This document shows positions 48,554 to 60,700 of a stretch of DNA of 64,000 nt, piece by piece (position 1 is the first letter of the stretch; each line of letters starts with the position of its first letter). The notes beneath the pieces were generated by a model. That model was not told the origin of the DNA, did no database searches, and saw only the letters and a list, made by a program, of their open reading frames with translations. The translations under genes and the position numbers were made by a program. Source of the DNA: Ananas comosus (lineage: Eukaryota; Streptophyta; Magnoliopsida; Poales; Bromeliaceae); contig NC_033622.1 of NCBI RefSeq assembly GCF_001540865.1, forward strand, positions 344,220 to 408,219, in the 5' to 3' direction.

Positions 48554-50778
48554 ATGATTGGATTATTCTTCGCGATGCAGTTGGCATCTCATGGCAGTAC
48601 AGCGGAAGAAGCATTAGAGACTGAGCCTATCCTATCAGATAACACCAGAACTTCCAATGATTCGCCACCTTCGTCTGAAATTAGACCTGCAAGTGCAGAT
48701 GATATTGAAAACCTTGATGCTGATGAAGAGACTTGTCTTGTGAACCAAGACTTCCCACAGTGCCGAATTTGCCTTGATACAGGAGGTCATCATTAGTCGT
48801 TTCTATTTATAGTGGCCACAATAGGTTTTTAATGGAATTAATAATGTCATTGGTAGATGTGATGCATCTTTTTTTTCCTAGATCAATATGTATAGAACTA
48901 GTTATGATTCTGTTGCATAGATTTTCTTAATGATATACTTATATACGTAATACTTGAAAATCTTTTGGTAGTTTGATGAAAAGCTATTACTTAAGTTAGT
49001 TGTGAAAATGGTCCTATAAGATACTCTATGTGCTACAAAATGAACTTCCACTAATCAATTGGATGATTCCCCAATTTCAGATAAGGGTATCTTGTACAAA
49101 ACTGTACTTTCAAGGGGTATATATGAAATTTAAGATTTTAAGGGTGCATAGTATAAATATATGAATTTGCTGGGGTATATATGCAAAAGCCCCTTTGCTA
49201 ACATACAATTTATTTCTTCTTATTGAGATTGTTACCTGATTATGCAAACAGGTGATGATTTAATTGCCCCCTGCCACTGTAGGGGTACGCAAAAGTATGT
49301 ACATCGATCTTGTCTTGACAATTGGCGATCAACAAAGGTGCTTATTAATGTGGCGATCTTTAAAATGTTTATTCCAGCAGTCACTCTACTTTATAGTAGA
49401 TTTAATACAGCTATTGAAAAATGAGATAGATCTGAGAAATAGTTTTCAACATTTTTACTCTCTTTGTGAAACCCTACCTTGATTTATTTGTTTTGTTTTG
49501 CCAGGAAGGCTTTGCATTTGCACATTGTACTGAGTGCAGGGCTGTTTTCTTACTGCGTGCAAATGTGCCGCCGGATCGTTGGTGGTTAAGATTGAAGTTT
49601 CAGCTGCTTGTTGTTAGAGACCATGCACTCATATTTTTCATTGTGCAGCTGGTAATATATTAGAATTAATTTCCTATGTCCTCCACAGTGCTTTTATCTC
49701 TTTTCCCTCGAAATAGCTTTGTTGGCCGCTTGGCCTTTATATTATCTATAGGTATCACTTATACCGAATATTTGTGTTGATGCTGCTTTTAAATGCACGT
49801 ATTTGAAAAGAATGTAGATTCTTTTTCTTACCTTTCATGAGCTTATCATATAAATAATTTGGTAGGTCGTCGTTCTATTGGGTATGCTGGTTTACAAGTT
49901 TTATGGTGAGGAATTGCGGGAAATGTTTGGTTATGAAGAACATCCATATGCATTTTATGCCATGGCCAGTAAGTTCTTTACTAAAACATAAGTTTGCTGC
50001 TTAGCTGCATAGGTTATTTCTTCAATCAGTCATCATTGTTTGCTTAATTTTAGACTGCTTTAGCATTTCGCACGCAGGAAACCAAACAAATGGATTGTTT
50101 TTTGGATAGTTTATAAGATAGATGATCACTTTATGTCAGATACATTTGTACAATGGCAACTGTCACTAGAAGAATCTCGCTAAAAGGGTTCTATGAAATA
50201 GCATTCTTTCTTTTTAAATTTTTCTCTTCCCGAGTCAGCTGTTGCAATGATATCACTTCATGCTAGACAGATTTGAATACGTTTGTGTGTATTATCTCCA
50301 TAGAACTCGAAAGTGATATGATCATTGCTGTAGTTTGATTAGTACACTTTATTAGTAAAACAATGAGGGCTTCTGCATTTTCTCCTTTTTTGCTGGTGCA
50401 AATATGATTGGTTGAAGCGATCATTTGTATGATGCAGTACTAGCTGTTATTCTGGTTGGCTTGCTCTATGGATTCTTCATAGCCATAATATGCGGACAGA
50501 GGATTAATGAACGCCATTACCATGTTCTAGCAAAGCAAGAGCTTACAAAGGTTGGTGTCGCCCCACTGGTTTAAGATGCTGTACCTTTTGGGACCCTCTT
50601 TCTTTCTTTTTTCCTTTCCCCTTCTTTCTCATGTAGTAGAACCTTTCGTGGTTGATTAGCATCTGATAATTAGGTATGATGGCAGGAATATGTGGTGGAA
50701 GATCGAGATGGGAATAAGAATGTGCCGGAGCTCGACCAAAGTCACGTCATGGAGTTGAGAATGATGGGACTATATTGA
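48554..50778 (+). CDS. RING-CH (MARCH-type) membrane E3 ubiquitin ligase
   Basis: Exons 48554-48785, 49252-49337, 49505-49651, 49866-49968, 50438-50550 and 50686-50778 give 257 residues (250 if the ATG at 48575, MQLASHG, is used). After an acidic N-terminus comes a C4HC3 RING-CH domain, CRICL-x6-IAPCHCRG-x5-VHRSCLDNW…HCTEC. Two hydrophobic segments follow: VVVLLGMLV preceded by ALIFFIVQL, and VILVGLLYGFFIAIICG. The C-terminus is polar. RING-CH ligases of this layout sit in endomembranes and ubiquitinate membrane proteins; no target is predictable. Splice phases agree throughout. The exact start is the uncertain point. Confidence 0.9.
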
Positions 50779-51707
50779 GCTAGGAATGCACGTATCCCAC
50801 GTATCAAGTAATTTGACTTATCTTTTTTCTTTTCTTTTTTTTTTCGTCCTTCTTTTGTGGCCACGAAGACTCACATGGTATTTTCATAGCTTCCTACATC
50901 ATATATCCATGCTAATCCTCTACATTTCTACCGCGACTACCAAGATGCTTTGACTCCAATGTTAGTGTACGCTTTCCACTTACGTTAGCTTAGGAATGGC
51001 GTTGACTCTCGCTTTATGAAATTACTATCATCTTGTTGCCAGCTACTTCGGAGCCTCTTCAAATGGCTACTAAGGGATAAGCATAACAAAGCCAAAAGAT
51101 CCAAACTAAGTCTAACTCAGTAAAGAGTTTTTGTACCAAAGCGAAAGATTTAAAACAGTTTTATCTTTCGGGATAGCTCATAGATGTTTTTGATTTCACT
51201 TTTCTTTTCAGGTCGCTGCTTGGACTTTTCCCTCATGGAGCGGCTTCGCTGATCTGGTAAAAGATTAACAGCACATGCTAGATCATCGAATTAGAGAGAA
51301 CACTATTCAAAACCACTGCTTTAGGGGGTTTAAAAAAAAAAGTCGAGCCAATGCAACTGCATATTCCTCTCAGAAACACGTGTTCTTAACTTAATTTCAG
51401 TCATGTACACAAATTTTTCGTTGTATGTATACTAGCCGGGTTACTCTGATCCTTTCCTTTTTTCAATCCCACGAGTTGTGGTGTTAACTCTGAATCATTT
51501 GAAAACGAAGAAAAGATGAGGATGGAAAAGGAGAACATGAATATGAAAACTGTTTCATATAATTCATTCATTTGCTGTGTTGTAGTACCTTTTTCTCGTC
51601 ACTCGCTTTGTTTTCTTGGAGATCCTTTTCGATCCGGTTACCGTATACTTGGTAACAAGTGAAGAAAAGGAAAATGTTAAATTCTTTTATTATTTGCCTT
51701 ATTCTAG

Positions 51708-51756
<49 letters not shown>

Positions 51757-52088
51757 TATCTATATATATATATATATATACTTGGTGCTATTAGTTTTTA
51801 GTTCTTGGATGAGAAATGTGCGGTTAGAATCATATGGGTCCCTGGAGTTGAGTGAGTGGTTGGTTGAGATAGTATAATCTAACAGGTAATAATAATCAAA
51901 GGGGTTAAATCTACGAACGCGGAACAAGATAGCACCAAGTCCTTGGTGCCTTGGTAGTATTCCAGTCGGAACTATATATATTATTACTCTTCGTGGGAGA
52001 AGAAAATACTTTGACACTTTCTGGCCTTTCGAGCTATAATATATATATATATATTATATAGAGAGAGAGAGAGAAGAGAGAGAGAGAG
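50779..52088. other. 3' UTR and AT-rich intergenic
   Basis: Probable 3' UTR of the RING-CH gene, then low-complexity sequence with long (TA)n runs at about 51,712-51,780 and 52,040-52,060 and a GA run at 52,061-52,088. No gene seen. Confidence 0.5.
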
Positions 52089-52603
52089 CTAGGCTGGTTA
52101 TACTATCGGTAGCACGGAGGCCTCCGTACTACTAAATTGTTTTCAATGATGCGGCTTCCAAATAGCGATCGGCTTCGTTAGACTTGATCTACAACTACTA
52201 AAAGTATTGGAAATAAATTTCATAATTTTTGATATCATTTGGCTAGTGATCAAATGTCTCAAAATTGACAATTTGAATGGTAGATGTGATGCGTTTGTGA
52301 ATTTAACGATATAATACAATTCAAATCTGATAAATTTTTATAGAAATTTTTTTCTATTGAGAGAGATCAGTACCTCTGATCTTAAATTCAAGTCTTTTAT
52401 CATCTTTTTTATGAGATTTTTATTTTTAGGGTACTTGTTTGATAGGTAAATGATACTGAAAAATTATAAAATTTAGTTTCTAAATACTTTCAATAGTGTA
52501 GATCAAGTCTACAGGACGCGATCATTGATTTAGAAGCGGCATCATGAAAACAACTTGATAGCACGGAGGCCTCCGTGTTATCGATATAATACCAGCCTAG
52601 CTA
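52089..52603. mobile_element. Foldback MITE, family B (full copy)
   Basis: About 515 bp with inverted ends AGCTAGGCTGGT…TAGCACGGAGGCCTCCGT. The arms extend inward for more than 100 bases: GCTTCCAAAT…GACTTGATCTACA…CTAAAAGTATT on the left pairs with its complement on the right. The middle has no coding frame. The related, shortened copy is at 11,997-12,363. Both lie in TA-rich flanks, so the target duplication is ambiguous. Confidence 0.8.
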
Positions 52604-52639
52604 TATATTATATATCATATAATATATTATATATATATA

Positions 52640-52886
52640 TATATATAGAGTTGAGCTATGATACTTTTACAAGTATCACCATCATGGTGCTATTAGGTTT
52701 TAAGCCATTAGATCTACTTTTTGATTATTAATAGCCCTTGGATTAAACACTATTCCACCTACCACCACCTACCACCACCTACCACTATCATCTCAACCTC
52801 ACATCTCTCCATCCAAGGACTAAAAACACACAAGTATCACCCCCATAATACTTTTACAAGTATTCTAGCCCTACTCTATATATATA
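52640..52886. mobile_element. Small MITE with CCACCTACCA minisatellite
   Basis: Inverted ends AGAGTTGAGCTATGATACTTTTACAAGTAT and ATACTTTTACAAGTATTCTAGCCCTACTCT, flanked by TA repeats. Inside is a three-fold CTACCACCAC repeat at about 52,756-52,786. Non-coding. Confidence 0.65.
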
Positions 52887-53400
52887 TATATATTTCTTAC
52901 TATTTCATTTTTTCTCTTTATTGTAGAATTAGGAGCAGGAGATCTGATGGTTCCCTTTGCAGTCCCCTTTTTTCTCTTGATTTTAGATTTTTCACTTTAT
53001 CAAATTTGAGAGTGAGAGAGAAGCAAGAGATTTCTAGTTACACATGCATTAACCTTCTGGGTCTGAGAAAAAGAAAGATACAATGAATAGAAAGCATCAC
53101 AAGGAAAAATAAAGCTCAGTAATACAAGTGTTATGCTTAAATGGAGAGACAAAAGACAAGCAGTGATGAAACTATATACATGACTAAAAAGATGGCAATC
53201 TAATTCCCACTAGCAATTTGGATTTCAAAAGAAAAAATAGATTCATCAAAATATCTTTAGATGAAGTATCTTTATGACAAATTATTTAGGTTACAGGCAT
53301 AATTTCATAAAAAAAGCATGAGAGATCGATTAATCATTGGCTCCGCCTCTAATATTTACATCCTTGGAGGTGGCAACGCTGATTTAGATGCGCGGATTCC

Positions 53401-55722
53401 TTATTCTTCGTCATCGGATTGTGCTGCTGCGGCTTTCCTGCGGCTTCTCTTCACCGGCTCAGGTAATTTACCTGTGGTCATTTCCAAGTCAATACCCTCC
53501 CTCATACTGATATTGGACTCTTCTTTCATTACAGAAAAAGAAAAAAAGAGTCAAAATTGTCACAAAAGATGAGCATCCATGGCCATATCAGAAAAAGGCA
53601 ATGGCTAATAGTTTCATCTACATCTTGTAGTGTAATTGACTTAGAGGGGAAATCACAAAAAGAAGAAGAAGAAGAAGAAGAAGAAGAAGAAATCCAGCAT
53701 TTTAGCTTATGTCTAGATTATCCTGCTGTATGAAAAATTGCACTAATTTAACCATGAACTGTACCACAGCCATCCCAGATAGCACCAAAAGTTTAGGATC
53801 ACTGTTGAATGCGGTCGCAAAGCTTTAATGAAATGATTTGGCATATTGTGTCAGTTGTATCTGAACATCTATTTAAGATGCAGCTTAAACAATAAATCTA
53901 AAACCAGATGAAAGATCTCCTTCTACGCTTGAAGCACCAAATCAGTAGTTTATCGGACAATTCTATCAATGTATGTAATTCTTCCACTAGATATTATCCA
54001 CGCGATCCACCAACACATGAAGTGAAGTTTAGTTCTCTTATCAGCATCGGCGAAGCTTACACAGATAATGTCTTGTATGACATGGTGTTTTCTCGCACAT
54101 GGTCCTCGGTGTTAAATAAAAGATGCCTATAGAGGAGGCCCCATCGGTTCATCGTTTACAGTATTACTTTTCCTACTTTCCAAATTATGAGAGTTCCATC
54201 CTCAATTTACTCCGTGGACATAATTCTCATCATAACTAGCATCCTCTCCAGCGCTATCATATCGAATCCAACCTTAACCCCTTCATACTTATCATAGGCT
54301 TCAAAATTCCTACAAACCCCTCAGCTATTTTCAGATTCAAGCAAAAGAAAAATATGATACAGAAATAGCTGCAAGTTCAAGGGCTGATAATTCTACTTCA
54401 CAGATCCAACAGTTTATAGGACTCAGAAAGTATGTGTCACTCCAAGCTAAATCAATTATTCCCTACATACCAACCTTTCCATCAAATTATCTACTATTGT
54501 TTATCTGATTATCAAATCTCAGTTACTACAACTTATTAATATAAAGAAAAGACTGTTGATAATTGCTGCAGAGTAAATGACCTGCGAAGTCCAAATTCCC
54601 TTTCGGACTCCCACTTTCACGAAATCGGAAGAGGAACTCCCGACTTCCGCTAGAAGTCAACTTCGCGCCCGCCGCCACTTCTATAAGAACAAACCCCAGC
54701 CCCTTTGACAATGTAAAGAAAACCTTATAGAGAAGAATACGATTTGGAAACCTATCCCCTAAGCATCAATCATACGCAAAAGGATTTCAAAACTCGAGTT
54801 ATTATATGATTGGCTCCAACTACTTAGATTTTTCACTTTACGGCATTTTATGATCGGATTTCGCACTTGTGTGAAACATGTTCAAATTACACCTCTCTAA
54901 GTTGATTCTGATTCTGAGAATTAATCTTTCCGAAAGCAAAAAAACATAATGACAAGAGTTCACCATATGATATACTCCTCAGAGTGGACATAACCAACAT
55001 ATAACTAGAGAAGTCAAAAATCTTTTAGGAAAAATGCCACCGAATGCAAGTATATAACATAAGCAAAGGTGAAATCTTTTAGAACAGACATAAGAAAAAA
55101 ATAAAATGCATGTTTTGCTAATTTACACGGTAAGCAGCATGAATCACCGTAACTCCCTAAATCACCAAGCATTATATAATAGATATGCTACTAAACCTAC
55201 AAAAGAGAATGTTTTTTTTCTAATTGCTGCATTATGAAAGCATTAAGGATGATAATTCCATTAACTAATTCAATCGCAACAGTAATTAAAAAAAGGATCA
55301 AATCCCTTATTACCTTCGACGAAGTAGGCGGAGGAGGGCCAACCCCGCGACGAGTTGAGCGCGAGCCTCTCCTCCGCGTTCATCGTCGTCGCGGGGGTCT
55401 TGACCATCGTGGCGACTGTGGGGGGAAGGGACCGCATCACGGCGACCTTGGGCGGCAGGGGGACCCAGAAGGAGGAGCCGGGGACGAAGGGGAGCCACCA
55501 CGGCGCGATGCGCCGAGCGATCACGCTGCGGACGAGCTCCGCCGCGTCCTCGGCGGCGGCGCGGCCCTCGGCGACGGCGGCGGCGGCGGCGTCGTCGATC
55601 TCCGCGAGGCGGCCGCGGCCGGGGCTGTAGGCGCGGCGGCGGAGCGAGGGGAGGAGGAGGAGGAGGATGGGGAGGGATGGGGATTCTAGGGTTAGGGTTT
55701 GGGAGAGGAGGGGGCGCGCCAT
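53401..55722 (-). CDS. Uncharacterised plant protein, WLPFVPGSSFWVP motif
   Basis: Exon 1 is 55722-55314 and the last exon about 53522-53401. Together they encode about 176 residues, or 209 if the in-frame candidate exon 54680-54582 is included. Exon 1 is GC-rich: a basic/hydrophobic N-terminus (MARPLLSQTL…LLLLLPSLRRR) that could be an organelle presequence, then YSPGRGRLAEIDD, an Ala-rich helix, and a conserved core RRIAPWWLPFVPGSSFWVP, followed by SSRGWPSSAYFVEG. The end is polar (KLPEPVKRSRRKAAAAQSDDEE). I know this core motif from unannotated plant proteins but not its function. The junctions downstream of exon 1 are less certain. Confidence 0.65.
53659..53691. repeat. (AAG)n microsatellite
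   Basis: About eleven GAA/AAG triplets in the intron of the preceding minus-strand gene. Confidence 0.95.
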
Positions 55723-55739
55723 TGTCGCTCGAGGAAGGG

Positions 55740-55770
<31 letters not shown>

Positions 55771-56263
55771 GGTGCGCGCGCTCTACACTGCGGCGGCGGA
55801 GGTTATTTAATATTTAATTATACGATTTGTACGGAAAATACGAAAGAATTTTTAATTTTTTTTTTACTTTTCTTTTTAATTTATAATTTTTTTAATGAGC
55901 AGAGACCTCTCAATTGTAGACTATGTTGAAATATTTAAGCTTCTATTTTTGTTTTTGAATTTTAGTTATTTTAGACTTTTAGTTTTGTTAAATTTAAAAA
56001 TTGTATTAAATTAATGTCTATGTTAGTCATTAATAATTATAAGTTGATAAGTTGATAATTCTGACTTTTTTTACTATAATATAAATAAAATTACTAAATT
56101 TGGTAAAATAATCAATAAATTTTATAATATTGTATTAATTTAAAAAAATTATAAGTTGAGAAGATGTTAATAAAAAAAATTAAAGTTGATAGGATCTATG
56201 TTCCTTGATGAGAAATATCACAATTTATCTTACTTTTATATTTTTTAATTTTAATAAAATTTA
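55723..56263. other. Upstream region of the WVP gene; AT-rich spacer
   Basis: A (GA)n run at 55,740-55,762 lies directly upstream of the minus-strand start codon, followed by AT-rich non-coding sequence. Confidence 0.5.
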
Positions 56264-56613
56264 GGAAAAACTTCAAAAAAAATTCCTATATGTTTTCACA
56301 CTTTCTCATTTTACTACCCAATGGTTTAAAATATATCAATTTGGTGTCGTGTGGTTTTATTTTTCTCTTTTTATTATCAATTTTACTATTTTTTTTAAAT
56401 TAGTGACAAAGTTAAAATTAAATGGTACTAAAGTGAATATTCGATAAATGTAGGTGGGTATTTTAAGTTTGTTGTATATAATCTAACGAAATATTAACGA
56501 AAAAGCTGTTGAAAATATAAAAATAAAACCACATGCAGCAAATTGATACACTTTAAACTACAGGTATTAAACTAAGAAAGTGAGAAATCACAAGGGGATT
56601 TTTAATTTTTCAC
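56264..56613. mobile_element. Foldback MITE, family A (copy 3), 9-bp TSD
   Basis: A 350-bp element flanked by TAAAATTTA at 56,255-56,263 and 56,614-56,622. The left end GGAAAAACTTC…CACACTTTCTCATTTTACTACCC pairs with the inverted right end. It is the same family as 29,043-29,508, and the independent 9-bp duplication supports a Mutator-like origin. Confidence 0.85.
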
Positions 56614-56689
56614 TAAAATTTAATACTTAAAGATAAAAATATAGTAAAACAAAAACTCTACAGCTTATTTTATTTTATATATAAAAAAA

Positions 56690-57789
56690 GCTAGAGAGAG
56701 AGAGAGAGAGAGAGAGAAAGGGAAAGGAAACTCTCTCTCTCCCCCACTTTCTCTCTCTCTATATATTCTCTCTCTCTCTCCACCTTTGTAGTTCTCCTCT
56801 GATCCCTTTCTCTCTCCTCTCGTCCCCATCCACCACTCCCTCCACCTCCACGGTTCCACCCAAAAACCTACCCCAAGAGGGGAGAAAGGGGAGATTGTTT
56901 AATGGTTGGTGCTACGAAATGTGGCTAAAATTTGGGCGAATTCTCGTACCAATTCGGATTCCGGAGGAGGTTCCGCAGATTCTTCCTTGGAGGTATGATT
57001 AATCGTTTCTTTTTGGATTTTCCCGTCCAATTTTCGGTACGAATTTGGTGTTTTGGGGGTTTAAATTGGTCTATCATGCACTTATAATGCTTTCGATAAT
57101 GTGTCGGGGGGAAAAATTATAAAGAGCTACGGGAAAGTTGTAATTTTTTTGGTCCTTTTTATGATTTATACGGTGTTCTAATGATTAATTGGATTGGGGA
57201 TCAATACGTTGGTGTAAATGATTAATTGGATTGGGGATCAATACGTTGGTGTAAAGTTCATTTCTTATGATCATTAAAACAGAAACTGTAAATTATAAAG
57301 AAAAAAAATTACTTGAAAAGGATACTTAAATGCTTTCTGCTATGAAATGTCGCTGATTTGAGCAAGATTTTTGTATTAAATTTGGGTTTTGGAAGAGGGT
57401 TTAAGTATTGTATTTGTTGGAACGGTGAGAAGGATTCTTAAGATCCTTTAAGGTATAAAAATTGTCTCTTTTATGTTTCTTTCGTCTTTTTTGTTCTTCC
57501 ATCCAATTTCCATGCGGAATATGGTGTTGTAAGGTTAAAATTGCTAGATCATGCACTTAGAATGCTCTACATAATGTGTATGGGAAAAGCAATTGTGAAA
57601 ATTTATGGAAAAATTGTGTTTTTTGGTCCCTTTCTTTATCATTCAAGTAATGATTTGATATTAATTAGGTTTCTTTAGTCTTTCAATTTTTTTTTCTTTA
57701 GATAATGGGATGTTTACAATGTTAAAGAATAGTTTCCGAGTTACTGACCTGCTAGATCTGACGTATGCAGGAGATAAATATAATAAGAA
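56690..57789 (+). promoter_or_regulatory. Promoter, 5' UTR and leader intron of the PHD-homeodomain gene
   Basis: (GA)n at 56,693-56,717 and (CT)n at 56,730-56,780 are followed by a leader. A donor TTGGAG|GTATGA lies near 56,993. The next acceptor, GTATGCAG, is at about 57,771, just before the start codon. The leader intron contains a perfect 37-bp tandem duplication (57,181-57,217 and 57,218-57,254). Confidence 0.55.
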
Positions 57790-60700
57790 ATGCATTCCTC
57801 CGAAAAGAACTTGGTTTTCTATACATCGAAAAAGTCACCTATCCTCAAGAAGGAGCTCCAATCCAATCTCAATTCTTCATCGTTAAGCAAGCATCATCGT
57901 AAATTTCTCAATAATGCCCGCAAAAATACCCGATACTCTCATTTAAGGAAAAAGAGAATAAGGAAGAACATTCAGAACAGCAAGCTAGTAAGATCCCAGC
58001 AGAAAGTAGCCGAATGTAGTTCTATTACAGGTCGCGATTTCTTACCATCCACATCCAAGCAGAGTAGATCTATGGCTTTTGGAGGACATTCAAAGTCTAA
58101 AGCTCATCATGCCGTGACAAAAGTTAACAAAAAGAAAAGGCGAAGAAATAAGAGAGACAAAGGGGATTGGGATGAGGCCTCTCGTTTAAGGAGTAGAGCT
58201 AGGTACCTTCTAATTAAAATGAAACACGCGCAAAATCTTATTGATGCATACTCGGGAGATGGCTGGAACGGGCAAAGGTATGTAGTATTGCTGGAATCAG
58301 ATTAGAATTTTTATTATTTTTTCGTGTTTTTCGGGTATATATATTCTCATTTCTAGTTTCTACGTCGATTTTATGTTTGAATTACCTATCATAACTGTTA
58401 CTGCTATAACAAAATTCAATCTTTCTCGTACTCACAGTCGTGAAAAAATTAAGCCGGAAAAGGAGCTGCAAAGAGCTGAGAAGCAGATTTTGAATTGTAG
58501 GCATGGAATTCGAGATGTGATTCGTCAACTTGATTTGCTTAGTTCCGTAGGAAGCATCGAAGATTCTGTGATGTATCCTGATGGATCTGTTTTCCATGAA
58601 CATGTATGTACGTCTCATATTATGTAATATTAAAGAATTTTATTCATTTCATGGTGGGCTTATTTGGACTAGCTTTTCGAACAGCTTCTCTACTCTAATA
58701 AAAAGTAGAAGCTTTGCATAAACTAGGCATGGGCTACCGATACTCTGGAGCTTTTGCTGTGGTGGGGAGCTAAAATGAGCTTCCAAATCCCATATTTGAA
58801 ACTTTTGTTTATGCTACAACGAGAAGCTGCTGGGAGATTTTATTTAAAAGTCTATTTATGCTTCTTTCAACAGCTTTATTGGGACAACACTTCTATAGAA
58901 GCTCCAACAAGACCAAACACTAACCGACATTTGTCTTTTGTGGAATTTTTCGATATAACTTACAGCAGCTTGCTAATTAATATAACCAACAACATCTTTT
59001 TCATTCCTCCGTAGATCTTTTGTGCAAAATGCAAATCTCGTGAAGCTTTTCCAGAAAATGACATTATACTATGTGATGGGTCTTGCAACTGTGGATTTCA
59101 CCAGAAATGTTTGGAGCCTCCTCTAGAAAAAAGTAGGCTTTTTTTTTCCTGTGAATTTCTTGCAATAAATTTCCTCTCTTATGCATGCCTTTCCTTTCGT
59201 ATACATGGATGCTTAATCATCACTATAATTATGTTTCCATTATGTTTGGTGATTATGACTTTGATAATAATTAAACTGCCTTTGATCTGCTAACTCAGTT
59301 CCTCCGGGCGATCAAGGATGGCTTTGCAAATTTTGTGATAGTAAGCTGGAAATTCTAGAAACTATCAATGCACATCTATCCAAAAACTTCTCTATAAACA
59401 GTAGCTGGGAGGTTAGTGTTTAGTAATGATGATATTCTCCACATCCATTTCCGGTATGAAGTGCTTATCCAAAATGCTCATTCTTCCAAGTGTTCTTTTA
59501 TCCTTTTTTTGATTGAGAATTACATTTATAATCTGCAATATTATCCGCTTTATATATATATATATCCCAGCAAAAAACTGATTTTTTTTTTTCCCCTTAG
59601 TATCTCCTTTAGAAGTCTTAGGTTCTTACACATGTGTACTTCTGTGAAATGAACGCATCGAAACTAAACATACAGGTGTTTTTGTAAGTATCTGTGCCTT
59701 TTCAGGTTATATATTGAAATTCACACTACACAGGGGTTTCTATGTAAATAGATTATTCTGCAGGGATTTATCCCTTTTTTATTTTGTGAAAGGATATTTT
59801 CAAGGAAGAAGTTAACCGTCCCGAAGCTAACAATTCATATCTAAACCCTGCTGATGAGTGGCCGTCTGAGGATTCTGAAGATGAGGATTATGATCCCGAA
59901 TCCAATGAGAATAGCGGAGAAAAAATTGGTGGTGATGAAAGTTTCTCGAATGATTCTAGCAGTTCATGTAGCCTATTTTATTCGTCCGATGACGCTATCT
60001 CTTATGGTGAATCAGAGCATCATATTGATGCTGATTTTGTTGATTTAATTGTAAATACGGATACTGGTGAAATTAATAGCTGTGAGACAGTGAGCTACAG
60101 GAGGCAGCGTAGAGATGTTGACTACAAAAAACTTCACGATGTGAGTATCATGTGCATTATTCATGCTTGTAACATTCGGCCGTAAAAGTTTTTACTCATT
60201 AATCTCGCTAGTTTTCGATTGGAGAAGTGATCGCCCACTGGCTAATGAAATGTGAGGGGGGTAAAGTAATTGCGAGGACCAGCAATCCCTTTATTAGTTC
60301 AACAATTTAAAGATGATTGATGTTTATTATTTTAGCTGTTTTGTTATTTCGTCCCATATATCTGACGTCATTAAAAAAATTTCATCAATTTGTTGGCTTT
60401 TTTTTCTTTCTTTCTTTTTTCTTATAAAAACTATATTTACTGAAATAACTTGTTGAAATATCTCATCAACAGTATAGTTGGTTTATGAGGAAATGCATCT
60501 ATTGCCTTTTGTAGCAATTCTACTGTTGGCTTGAATTTGCAGTCCCCATGGTACCTTTTCATGTTTATAGTTAATCTTTGCAGGAAATGTTTGGAAAAGA
60601 TCTTGCTGAAAATGAAGAACAGAGTGAAGATGAAGATTGGGGCCCACACAAGAGAAAGAAAAGAAAAATAGAATCAGATGCTGATACAAATGTCGACAAT

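Noticed and set aside
52756..52786. Possible CRISPR-like short repeat
   Set aside because: Only three contiguous copies without unique spacers, inside a MITE in a plant genome; it is a minisatellite.
53908..54132. Short open frame in the WVP intron
   Set aside because: Neither strand gives a recognisable domain or fitting splice sites; it is probably old repeat sequence.
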